DNA of 64,000 nt from Batillaria attramentaria. Taxonomy: Eukaryota > Mollusca > Gastropoda > Batillariidae. Location: the NCBI GenBank assembly GCA_018292915.2, contig JACVVK020000037.1:2465001-2529000 (forward strand), in the 5' to 3' direction. Of the stretch, positions 54,964 through 64,000 are shown piece by piece. Position 1 is the first letter of the stretch. Each line of letters starts with the position of its first letter. Below the pieces are notes generated by a model that did not search any database, was not told the origin of the DNA, and saw only the letters and a list, made by a program, of their open reading frames with translations. A program made the translations under genes and the position numbers.

Positions 54964-57900
54964 CTGTTCAGCAGTATTTACTGAATTTATAATGCCATGC
55001 ACTAAAAACTTGAGAAATGATTCTGACCCTTTAAAAATTGAAAGTGGAGGTACAAAGACCCCCTAAAATTTTGAACTGGGGGTCAGTGGACCCTTTAGGT
55101 CTGTAGCTTTTAGGGAGCCCTGGGTTTGCATGCTAAAAGTGAAACTCCCATGCCTATCTTCAGAAGCGGAGTACTAAGTAGGTTGTGAATGTAGGTGTGG
55201 AAAACTTTATGTGTTGCATATATATATACATGTTCCAGAGTAATTTTCAAATAGCAGGGTGAAGGTTTGCAAATGTATGACATACAGTATTGCTTTGCAG
55301 CGGCAGCAGGCTTTCACTTTGTCATCGTGTCATATTATTGTGCACTGAGTAGATTAATAATTTCATCATATGTTCTATGAGTTTGGTCTTTGATGTTTGA
55401 TCGGGCAACTTTGCGTTATTTTTTTCAGGATAATTTTGCAAGCTTTGGAGAACAGAATCCGAGCCCTGGCAGACTCAGGCAAAGAGGAACGGCTGCTCCT
55501 CACAGCACATTCAGCCCTTCTTTGGATTTTAGCATGACTGATTTTATCGTTGATGATGAAATTTCCAGCACCAGCCATCCCCACGAACAAACTTCAGGCA
55601 GCTTTGGAGCTTCTGCTTTTGAGACTCCTGATGTAGAGTTGGTCGGTTTTGAGAGTCCTAGCAGAAATGGTGAGTTGAATTTGATCAGGCATGTTCTTCC
55701 CCCACCCAGCGGATTTGACAAATTTATCTAGACAGACATGAGCCAAAATAGTACGTGGGCATGTCTGGTTTGTGTTGTGCGTTAGCTAACTTCTTACAAG
55801 GACATGGGTAATTGTACTGAATAATATTTAATTTAATTTCTGTACATAGCACTATGAATTTTTTTTTTTTTTTTTATGTGTTCCGGTTCTGTGTTCATAT
55901 TAATTTATGTGTTTGTGCTTTCAGATTGTGTTCAGGTACCAGGTATGCCCCCAATGACAGATGAGGAGTATGCTCGATTTCTTCAGGTAATGAGTGAACT
56001 TTTTTTGTATTAATGAAGATTATACAGTACCTAAATGGCCATGTTCATGGTTGCTTTTGGCAGCTGTTGTGTTTTTTTTTTTTCTGTGAATATCAACCTT
56101 TGCATCATTTTGTTAAACTGTAGTGTTAAATACTAAAATGTTCTTTTTCATTATACTTGTAGCAAAGTTGTAACATCTTTCTCAAGCAGAACACTAAAGT
56201 GTGCCCTCTGAATTAAATTTCAAAAAAGATAAGAAGAAAAAAAAGAAAAGAAATGGTGATGTCTTGTGGATAAAAGAGATGAGAAATGAATTTTTTTTTC
56301 AGGATCAAATAAATGCTGAAGAGTCTTATCAAGCATGTGCGCGTCAGACAAATGACGTCGATCCAGTTTTTCTACAGCAGCAGTTTGGTGGGCGCTTTTC
56401 CCCAGGTGAAACAATATTTGCTTGTCCCGACACCTGTAGTGCCACTTTTTTCATGGTCTTGGGTTGTTGCTACCACATTCACCAAGATGGATACATAGGA
56501 AAATAAACAATCGTGTTGTGTGCTAGTGGACTGATAACAGGTTGATATTGACCTCGGTTATTGGTGATGTTTCAATGATTGCAGTGAAATGTTTAGCACA
56601 GTTACAAGAATTATTTCTGGTGTTTGATCAACTCTTTTTACTCTTCAGCATCACGACGCCGTGGGTGGCAACCAAGAAATCAAAGGCGGTCTCCACCCGT
56701 ATCATCATTTAGGACGGTAAGTACAAGTCACGCGTAGCGTAGCTTGGTCTCTTGTGTGCACAGAATCACACTATACAGAAATATTTAGGCCATGTCATGA
56801 GCTCCCACAAAAGGGTGATTTGGAGCGGATATATTGAGTTATTGGCATCTCTGAAAATAGCAGAAAATAAGCTTTCCTTTTGTATAAAAATTATTGAAAT
56901 CTGTAGTGTGGTGTAGGCCTGAGATATGTATGTTGAAAACTTGATGTTGAAAAGTGGCCATTTTGAGAAAATGGCTGGTAATGTGATGTGGGAATCGTGT
57001 CGGTACAGTGTGATTGTATTGTTATCTATATCTATCTATCTGTCTATCTATCTATGCTCACTTTTAACATGTTTATAGGCTACATTCAGCCGTGCAACTT
57101 TCACAGAGGTTGTATTGTTCATTAAGGACATGAAAATTATGCTAAAATCTGTCACAGAAAATTGATCACCCCCACCCCCTTCCCCATCAGTTTTGTTTGA
57201 TTTTCTCAAAAGGGGCTGGGCAATTTTGTCCCCATATTGTGGGAGCCCTTTTTGCACATACTTGGTAGGCATTGAAAATGCTTTTTGCAAAGTTTGTGAA
57301 ATTTTGTGTCTTTTTTTTTTTCCCCCCAGAGACGAAGAGGATATCCTGCTTACCGTGATCATGTTGATGTCACCAGCCTATTCGGTAGGTTTCCTGATGT
57401 CCTTTGATAATGACAAGCACAAATCAGTCTTTTGTTCAACATATCAACAAATGTTTTGTTTTCTGTTTAATCATTTGATTGCCTTTTTGATATGCAGCAG
57501 TTTTGATATGAACAATAAAAAGAAGAGTATTACAGCTTGAATCTGAATAACAAACAGTAAGACTGAATGCGGGTTGGCATTATTTGGTGTTCATTTTCTG
57601 TGAATATGTCAGTAATGTATTTTACTTTCGGGTGCCAGGAGAGGCTACTATGCCTTTAAAAATGCTGAAATTTCTTCTCAAGTGGGGCGTTGCCCCCATC
57701 GTCCCCCAGCTGCCTTTGCACCGTGGTCTAGATTTCAGGTTTTTTTTCCTCAGCAATTCTCCAGCTTGTGTAATGTACTTTTGTGGTTTATGACAGCTGC
57801 CGGTCTGGATGACTCACTGGGCCCGCCTCATCTGTATCCGGACACCAGCATGTCAGGGGATGACAGTTACGAAGAAAATTTACGATTGCAGGAGGCTATC

Positions 57901-59311
57901 GGAGATGTTAAGTCTAAGGTGAGTATGAGAAATACCTGCTGTTCATTTTGCAAAAAAAAAACCCCACCCACATTTCTCCCAGTCCTTACTCAGTTTATGG
58001 AGACTTTCTGTTTTAGAGCTTTCCCTGTCATTGGCCGGCATGCCTACCATTGCAGAGTAGCCATATTTGTCCCAAGAAAACGCATAAAATGAACAGTCTC
58101 TCCCGGAAACATGGCCATGCGTGCCAGAAAAAAAAAATCTCTTGGACATGACCAGTGCGGTGTCATAACTGCATGGCAGAACGCAAAAGGGAGATAATCC
58201 GGACAGGCCTCTTTAGCAAGTTTGCTGCCATAACACGCAAATGATTTTTATGACAAAAACCAGTCTGCGTTTAGGCAAAACCAAGCCATCGGACTAACCT
58301 GTTTGGGAGACATTTGTACAGAGTGTAGTTCTATGTAGGTTTGCCAACACGGTGATGCAATTATGTGTCTGAAGCGTGGTTGATGTGTTCTTGGTGCGTT
58401 CCTCAAAGTTGTGCTGGAATGTTAATTGTGGGGTAGGCATGCCTGCATTGCTGATTAGATTTAGATTTTCAGGGCAGCTTTTCTTACAATAACATAAATT
58501 GTATGGTGTAAGTACATGTAATGTTATGACCATTATTCTACCCCACAGGCCATGCCCCGTGACCTTGTTCTGCACCTGCCGACCCACACCTACACTGCAG
58601 CGGAGGCTGCTGCAAGTACAAAGAAAGAATGCCACATCTGCATGTGTCACTATGATGAGGGAGAGACGGAGCGAGTTCTTCCCTGCTTCCACACCTTCCA
58701 TGTCAAGTGTATTGACAAGTGGTTTGAGGTTCGTTTGTACCATACTAACCTAAACTTTCAACCGCCCTTACATTTCAACCACAAATCTGGGAAAGTTAGG
58801 TGAAAAAAATTACTTTTCAGCCGGGCACCAAACATCTGTCCGAAGTTGTCAAGTAGACCAGTGAAACTGAAGCAACCTGATGATGATGATGATGCCAAAT
58901 GTCCAGAAAAAGATGGAACAAATTGGTAAAACTTTGCCGATTTGGCAGTGTTACATTCAATCGCATATTGGGGGGGAGGGTATTCATTTCTGTAGTATGT
59001 ATACAATATGTAGATGAAATTACTCCCTCAGAAACGGTTTCTGTTTATATTGGTTACCTTTATATAATATTTTTATGTGGTTTGTAGCGTGGGTGTAGGA
59101 AGGGATAACTGATGCTGGGGGAGAGGGTTGGAGTAAGTGTTAATCAACAGTACCCTGGCCTTCTAGCACCATTGTGTGGGCACCCATTTCTGATGCATGC
59201 TCGGAATTGTTTTAAACGTCACATTGATCTCTAGTCATGTCTTTCACTCGTCAGATGCAAGCCACGTGCCCCGTGTGCAGAGAGAGTGCCATGCCAGGAC
59301 ACAACATGTGA
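51501..59311 (+). CDS. RING-H2 E3 ubiquitin ligase, 10 exons, 796 aa
   Basis: Exons: 51501-51553, 52053-53502, 55429-55669, 55925-55986, 56303-56405, 56649-56716, 57330-57384, 57797-57918, 58549-58728, 59255-59311. All are GT-AG and sum to 2391 nt in frame. The C terminus is a canonical RING-H2 finger, C746-x2-C749-x14-C764-x-H766-x2-H769-x2-C772-x10-C783-x2-C786 (CHICMCHYDEGETERVLPC ... CIDKWFEMQATCPVCRES), split by the last intron. It should recruit an E2 enzyme. The N-terminal 700 residues are disordered, serine-rich and acidic. They contain short hydrophobic cores beside acids (CVIIHED 381-387, CMIVDSP 418-424, DSIQLLGY, DVELVGFE) that look like SUMO-interacting motifs, and an Arg-rich stretch (RRRGWQPRNQRRSPP). 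The RING is of the RNF38/RNF44/Arkadia class; no orthologue is named. The start ATG is the least certain point. Confidence 0.85.
51940..52015 (+). mobile_element. 3' remnant of a retroposon
   Basis: CTTTGTAAAACGCTTAGAGC and ACGCTATACAAGAATAATCATT resemble the end of family B-like SINEs. It lies 40 bases before the acceptor of RING-gene exon 2. Confidence 0.5.
54263..55121. mobile_element. hAT-like element, 859 bp, non-autonomous
   Basis: Perfect 14-bp ends CAGGGCTCCCTAAA and complement, flanked by GGTTTGC at 54256-54262 and 55122-55128. CAGGG-type ends with 7-8 bp duplications are hAT-like. An open frame at about 54650-54853 (MDFFVSGKVVEGLEP) may be the start of a lost transposase. A (CG)n(CA)n tract lies at 54883-54961. 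It is in intron 2 of the RING gene. Confidence 0.8.
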
Positions 59312-61142
59312 GGGACGTACCTGCCTGATGTGAAAATTCAACAATGGCTTGTGCAGGAACTGCTGCCGAGGGACATTTCTTTGGGTGGGCAGCTCTGCCA
59401 CATTCTGTGTGCCTAAAATTCCTGATTATGTGAGTTTAAGAAAACTGTGCTACCTTCTGCAGAGGAAAACTGGTGCCTAGTGATGATTCTTTGTGATATC
59501 ATATTGTGAGCATGTCCATAAGAGTAGCAGAGTCGTTTTCTCAATTGACTATTAATTTTGTTTTAAAACTGCCTTGTCATAAACTAGATGTGCAATGCCT
59601 GCAACTCCGTCTTTAAATGGTAACACTTGCAAATTGATGATGGTATTATGGGAAACGAATTTAGGGATTATGCATGCCACAGTGACAGATGTGTGTGAAA
59701 TTTGCATTTTAGCCTCATGTGTGTAAAAATGTGAGTCTGAGTAGTGACTTTCCGTTTTCTGTCTGGTTTTTTTGTCTGTCTTTCTTTTTTGCCGAGGGAT
59801 GTGGTCTTTTGATGTTTGACTAGAAGATGAGTATGGATTTTGAGTTGTGTGTGGGGAGTACAAGTGTACACATCTTTGATATTTGTACTTTTGGCTAGAG
59901 AATGAGTACATATGGATTTTGAGTTGTGTTTGAGGAGTATCGTACACATAGATCTGTAGATGAAATGGCATAATTATTCACTGGTGTATGCTCTGACAGC
60001 TGTTGTGCAAAATGTTTGGATGTCAGTCATTCACGCTTCAGGGCTTGCAATTGTCGGGTGTTTGGCTGATTTCAGCTAAATGGCAATCCCAGTTCTGCGA
60101 AAAAACAAACAAACAAAAAGAACTAAAAAAAAAAAAAAAAAAAAAAGATGGAAAGGGTTTTGGTTAAAAAAAGATGACATAAAAACCCCCAAACCAAAAT
60201 GTTTAATCTGGTCCATTCTGAGAGTCTGAATTCACCAAACTGCACAGATTTTAGTCTCATTTTTCAAAATGGCCCAACAACCAACTCAGTGCTTCATCCA
60301 TATCAGCTACCTTTTCTTTGGACTGCTGCAATCCCTGACATAAACTGATTTTATATGTCAGGGTTTGCAGCAGTCCAAAGAAGAGGTAGCTGATTTTATT
60401 GTTTCATAGAATTACAGATCTATACATGCGTTGACCTCAGGGAATGTGGTCTAGCTGGTACGTATTTTGTTTGTGTACTGGCAAGGACCAAAGTGTCAGC
60501 CCTGAATAGACTTATGTCCGCATCAGACCTGCCTACCTCCAAGATTTGTCTGTAGTCTCTTCGGAAACTGACCTCAAACTACAGCACCACAATCCCGTAT
60601 GAAAAATTATTACAATTTTTGCAAAATCAAATGAATACACTGCACACAGTAACAGATTGATTGGTTGACTGTTTGGTGGTGTGGTAGTGTCTCGTCAGGT
60701 CAAGTTTTCACTCTCTCCCCTTTGATTTAATTTTACAGATGAATTAGTGGGATTACTCAACTTTCATAATGCATCCTGATGGATGTATTAACCTACAAAT
60801 TGCTTCTTGAAGTCAGGTCACTACTGATGAAGACCCCAAAACTTCTGGAAGATGTTTTTTTTTAAATTTCTATTCTTTATTTTTTAACAAGCAAACTACT
60901 GAAGGACATTTATTGGGCATGCAGGTATGCCATTTTCTGTGTGCCTAAAACTCCAAGTTATGATGTGTTTTCCCCCCTCCCTGCACCCGCACCCGCACTC
61001 CCCTTCCCCCTTGCACTCAGCTTTTTGGAATGCGGGTGGGTTGTGATGCATGCACTTGCACGTAATGTTTATATGTTGTAAGTGATATTATTCAAGAATG
61101 AAAAACCTTTTAATGTCAGTATGTCATTTGGTGAAAAATAAA
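59312..61142 (+). other. 3' UTR and polyadenylation region of the RING gene
   Basis: After the stop at 59309-59311 there is no further coding. A good AATAAA lies at 61137-61142; an earlier end is possible. The region contains a 93-nt hairpin at 60302-60394. Confidence 0.45.
60302..60394 (+). ncRNA. long hairpin in the presumed 3' UTR
   Basis: About 42-bp arms (ATCAGCTACCTTTTCTTTGG ... and complement) pair with one mismatch and one G-U pair around a loop of about 9 nt. The size and pairing resemble a microRNA precursor, but near-perfect pairing also fits a small fold-back transposon. No expression evidence. Confidence 0.4.
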
Positions 61143-61844
61143 ACGGTTGTGTAATATGAGCTCAATTTAATTATTAAAAAAAACAAAAAAACCCAAGATT
61201 TTTAGATGAAAATTTGAATGCAATATGTATATATGCAGAAACATCATGTCATCAGTGTTTACTCGAGGGATGCTATTTTCCACAGGAAATTTTGATTGTT
61301 TTGCCTCCTTCTGATACATTTCTTACATACTTCATCACTTTTGCTGACAGAAACAGCCAGTGACAGAGGGTATGCAGTCTGGGACAGTTGAAGCAATACA
61401 TGTACACTCCAGTATTTAGCACATAATTATTACTGTGAACATCTTGATGCATACAGTACATCTTTCCTGGTGCATTGTTTCCCTTTTTCAAAGTTGCAGC
61501 TTCTTTTAGGTGTTCATAGTATGTGAGTGGTGTTGAAAAATAAAGAACCGTTCCCAACCCATTCTGCATTTCTGAGTTGGGTATGTGAGAGAGACTCTGT
61601 GTGTGTGTGTGTGTGTGTGTGAGGGAATTAGTCATGAAAAACTGACCACTTCTGAGTAAATTGTGAGCTGTGTGACAAATTCGAGAAAAGAGATACCGGC
61701 CGTACACTGTGTTCCCAAACGCTGTCTTACAGCAGAGACTCTGCTTACTGATGTGCGGGGGAACAGTCCGACAATACCCCTAAGCTACCGAGGCCACTGT
61801 GCAAGGCACGTCACTCTGGTTCCTGTCAACAATTTTCGGTGAAG
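61143..61844. other. intergenic, no gene seen before a possible new gene start
   Basis: A minus-strand frame of 144 codons (61273-61707) runs through a (CA)n tract and lacks domains. The sequence from 61700 to 61844 is less A+T-rich, as in a promoter. Confidence 0.4.
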
Positions 61845-61864
61845 ATGGCGGTCAGCATCGTCAA
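61845..61864 (+). CDS. possible first coding exon of a downstream gene
   Basis: GTGAAGATGG gives a strong start context for an ATG at 61845. The frame reads MAVSIV and runs into a consensus donor (CAA|GTAAGT) after 20 nt. The rest of the window (2.1 kb) shows no matching second exon, so the gene would continue beyond 64000. Easily a chance match. Confidence 0.3.
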
Positions 61865-62399
61865 GTAAGTGGTGAAATCGAAAACGAACGTTACCTTAGC
61901 AGACCGAGTCAGAGGCAATTGGGAGATGGTGATAGGAGAAGAACTTTACTTTAACAAAGCGCTGTTTGGATACAAAGATACATCGGGATAAAGATCGCGT
62001 GTTTTTACGCGACAAGGTTGACCTTCACATCTCAAAAACGGCCGTGACGAAATTTGGCTTCTTTTCCCAACAAAGTACTTCACTGTTACCGAGTATTGTA
62101 CACCAAACGCAGCAAATCAGCAGACCAAAGATAAAGGCCGAATTTGTTCACTAGTCTGAGGAATTTCTCACGCCTTTCTTCTTTTCTCCAGGTTTTCTTG
62201 AAGATAAATTGCCACCGAAGACAAGTTTTGGTCCGGACAGGACCAAAATGAGTTGTCCATGATACGCGAGGGCAATGCTTTGGCTCGGAACAAACTAAAA
62301 TCTAAAATAACAAAAACAAAGATTTCTACCTATTTTTATGATCAAGTCCTGTCCGCTGGAGTGTACGTGCTCACAATGCGTCCATGGATGAGGTATCTG

Positions 62400-62925
62400 T
62401 CAACAACTTGGCGTACAGACAGTATGGCTCAGTTGGTATAGTTCACGTGTTGGGGGGGGGGGGGGGGTGCAAATGTATCCCAGTCATTTGCAGGGGGAAC
62501 AGACATGTTTACACCAACAGCACGGGATGGGGTGCAAATCTTGGATTTGGGTCTCGCGAGTTGAAGTCATGTGGCAGTAACATATATTATATGTAACAAA
62601 CGGAAGCATTGATTAAACGATCAGATGGTGAAGATGTATACATGTACATGTATACAACATACATGTGCGTGCATAGTATCTGTCGCATTCCATTTTGCTT
62701 TCCGGCAACAAGCTTTTCAATGAAAATAGGACAAGAAATCTTGTGAGAGCTGACTGGACTGAAGGGCGAGATACAATCATTGAATCACTGCGCTGAGTAG
62801 CTCTAGAGCTGGAGCACATTTGCCACTCCTGCATATACTGTTGTACTCAAGTTACATACAGAATTTGCACCCCATAGCTGGCGAACCATACCAACTGAGT
62901 GACAGTATGCCGGTGAAGTTGCACG
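62400..62925. mobile_element. TIR element T1, copy 2
   Basis: The left arm near 62425-62495 (CTCAGTTGGTATAGTTCACG, then GGTGCAAATGTATCCCAGTC) and the right arm near 62860-62915 (TTTGCACCCCATAGCTGGCG, CCATACCAACTGAGTG) match the arms at 15499 and 15889. No transposase inside. Confidence 0.62.
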
Positions 62926-63136
62926 GTAGTTCTGATCTTCCTTTGCAGCTTTGCACTGGAAACAGTGGAATGTAGTGCATCCAATTTTGCGTCCAACTTC
63001 ACATGTGGCTGTCACAGCCAAGCTGAATCTTGCACCTCATGTTTGTTGTTTGTCATTGGTAGAGGTGGCGTACAACAGTATACATACAGGGATAAATCCC
63101 AGCTAGGTTATTGCAAGTGTGAAAATTCAACAACTA

Positions 63137-63194
<58 letters not shown>

Positions 63195-64000
63195 CTTTTG
63201 ACCAAAACTTTTCCCACACACTGTTCACTAACATGGACAGTAGATCTATGGAAAATGGTTTTCAAGTAAACCATAGAATGAAGCTGCTTACTGATTTTTA
63301 CCCACACTAAATCACAGCGCATAAACTGTACATTATGTGCCACCTCTGCTCCTCTTCTATCTTTATTTTTAATTAATTGTTTGAATTGCAAGTTCCTGTC
63401 TTGTTTACTTTTTCAAATTGTTCATTATGTGCATTAAGTTTTTTTTAGTTTTTTTTTTACATTTGATGGTTGAAGTTTAAACTTGTTATCAGGGCTTAAA
63501 ATCTTCCACCTTTTGGTGGATTTCAGCTGTTGGCTAAAATTTTCCTTCCCTGAAAAAGTGTTTCCTTCTCTAAAACACTTAATATCTTGCAAACTGCACA
63601 GATTTTAGTCTAATTTTTAAAGAAATTCCAGGGGAGCATCTCCCCCGAACACCCCGAGCACAACGCATCTGCAAGGCAGATGTGCACTTGTGGTTTTGCC
63701 ATTTCACACTATAGACTAGTGTATCCTACATCCTTTTTCTCCTTTTGGATCATGGACCAGTTGAACTTTAAGCCCTGTATTCATGTTTACGTTTTGAAAA
63801 TTGATTTTCATCAGCTCACTGTAATCTACATATCAAGTTTTGGAAACAAAAATGAAGCTGACGTGTTGATGACTTTATCTGCCATTGGGTTTTTTTTTTT
63901 AAATACATGTTTGGTTCCACGTCCAGTGCTGGTTATTATTATTTCCTTTTACATCAGCTTTGGCATCAGAATAGTTCTTTTAGCTTTGTGCTAGTTGTAA
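62926..64000. other. no gene seen
   Basis: Holds a (CA)n microsatellite at 63137-63193 and, near 63490-63540, a repeat start (CAGGGCTTAAAATCTTCCAC) whose complement occurs near 45330-45358. Could be intronic if the start at 61845 is real. Confidence 0.4.

Noticed and set aside
57639..57738. Possible extra exon of the RING gene (GYYAFKNAEISSQVGRC frame) between 57384 and 57797
   Set aside because: It is 95-100 nt depending on the acceptor, never a multiple of three, and breaks the phase match between 57384 (1 nt over) and 57797 (2 nt). Direct joining of those two exons is in frame.
61273..61707. 144-codon minus-strand frame as a gene
   Set aside because: Crosses a (CA)n repeat, lacks domains and has no splice or start context.

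Overview
The window is animal nuclear DNA: intron-rich genes with GT-AG splicing, very many (CA)n, (GA)n and (ATT)n microsatellites, several tRNA-derived SINE families and a crowd of small DNA transposons. Gene content and repeat style fit a lophotrochozoan, most likely a mollusc. The species call is inference; the gene calls rest on splice sites and reading phase that join exactly.

Four cellular genes can be assembled exon by exon. (1) 1719-9482, minus: an eight-exon Golgi sulfotransferase of the CHST15 (GalNAc4S-6ST) type, 454 aa. (2) 23324-37786, minus: FAM221A, eight exons, 334 aa. (3) 43486-50585, minus: FDXACB1, five exons, 779 aa, with an N-terminal Bmt5-like methyltransferase fold and a C-terminal ferredoxin-fold anticodon-binding domain. 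(4) 51501-59311, plus: a ten-exon RING-H2 ubiquitin ligase, 796 aa, head-to-head with gene 3 across about 0.9 kb. Possible exons of further genes lie at the left edge (2-117) and near 61845.

The rest is dominated by mobile DNA, much of it datable by nesting and target-site duplications (TSDs). The most striking element is a complete-looking 4.49-kb Ginger1-type DNA transposon (30125-34616) in FAM221A intron 2. It has about 200-bp terminal inverted repeats (TIRs) beginning TGTAG, a CCGG TSD, and an uninterrupted two-exon, 698-aa transposase joining an HHCC zinc finger, a DD35E integrase core, a tandem-repeat linker and an OTU cysteine-protease domain. It sits inside a tRNA-derived SINE that it splits at the B box. 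A decayed second OTU-bearing element lies at 38.5-40.4 kb, with an integrase fragment at 41.9 kb.

Other elements: two Helentron/pearl-like elements (9.9-11.4 and 19.1-20.6 kb) built of ~150-bp units carrying TCAAGGTCA sites, one hit by an RTE-type LINE tail; a PIF/Harbinger-like element; an hAT-like element; a 2.28-kb TIR element with a TTAT duplication; several long fold-back hairpins; and about ten copies of one SINE family. Regions 9483-23323, 37787-43485 and 59312-64000 hold no cellular gene that can be supported beyond those listed.
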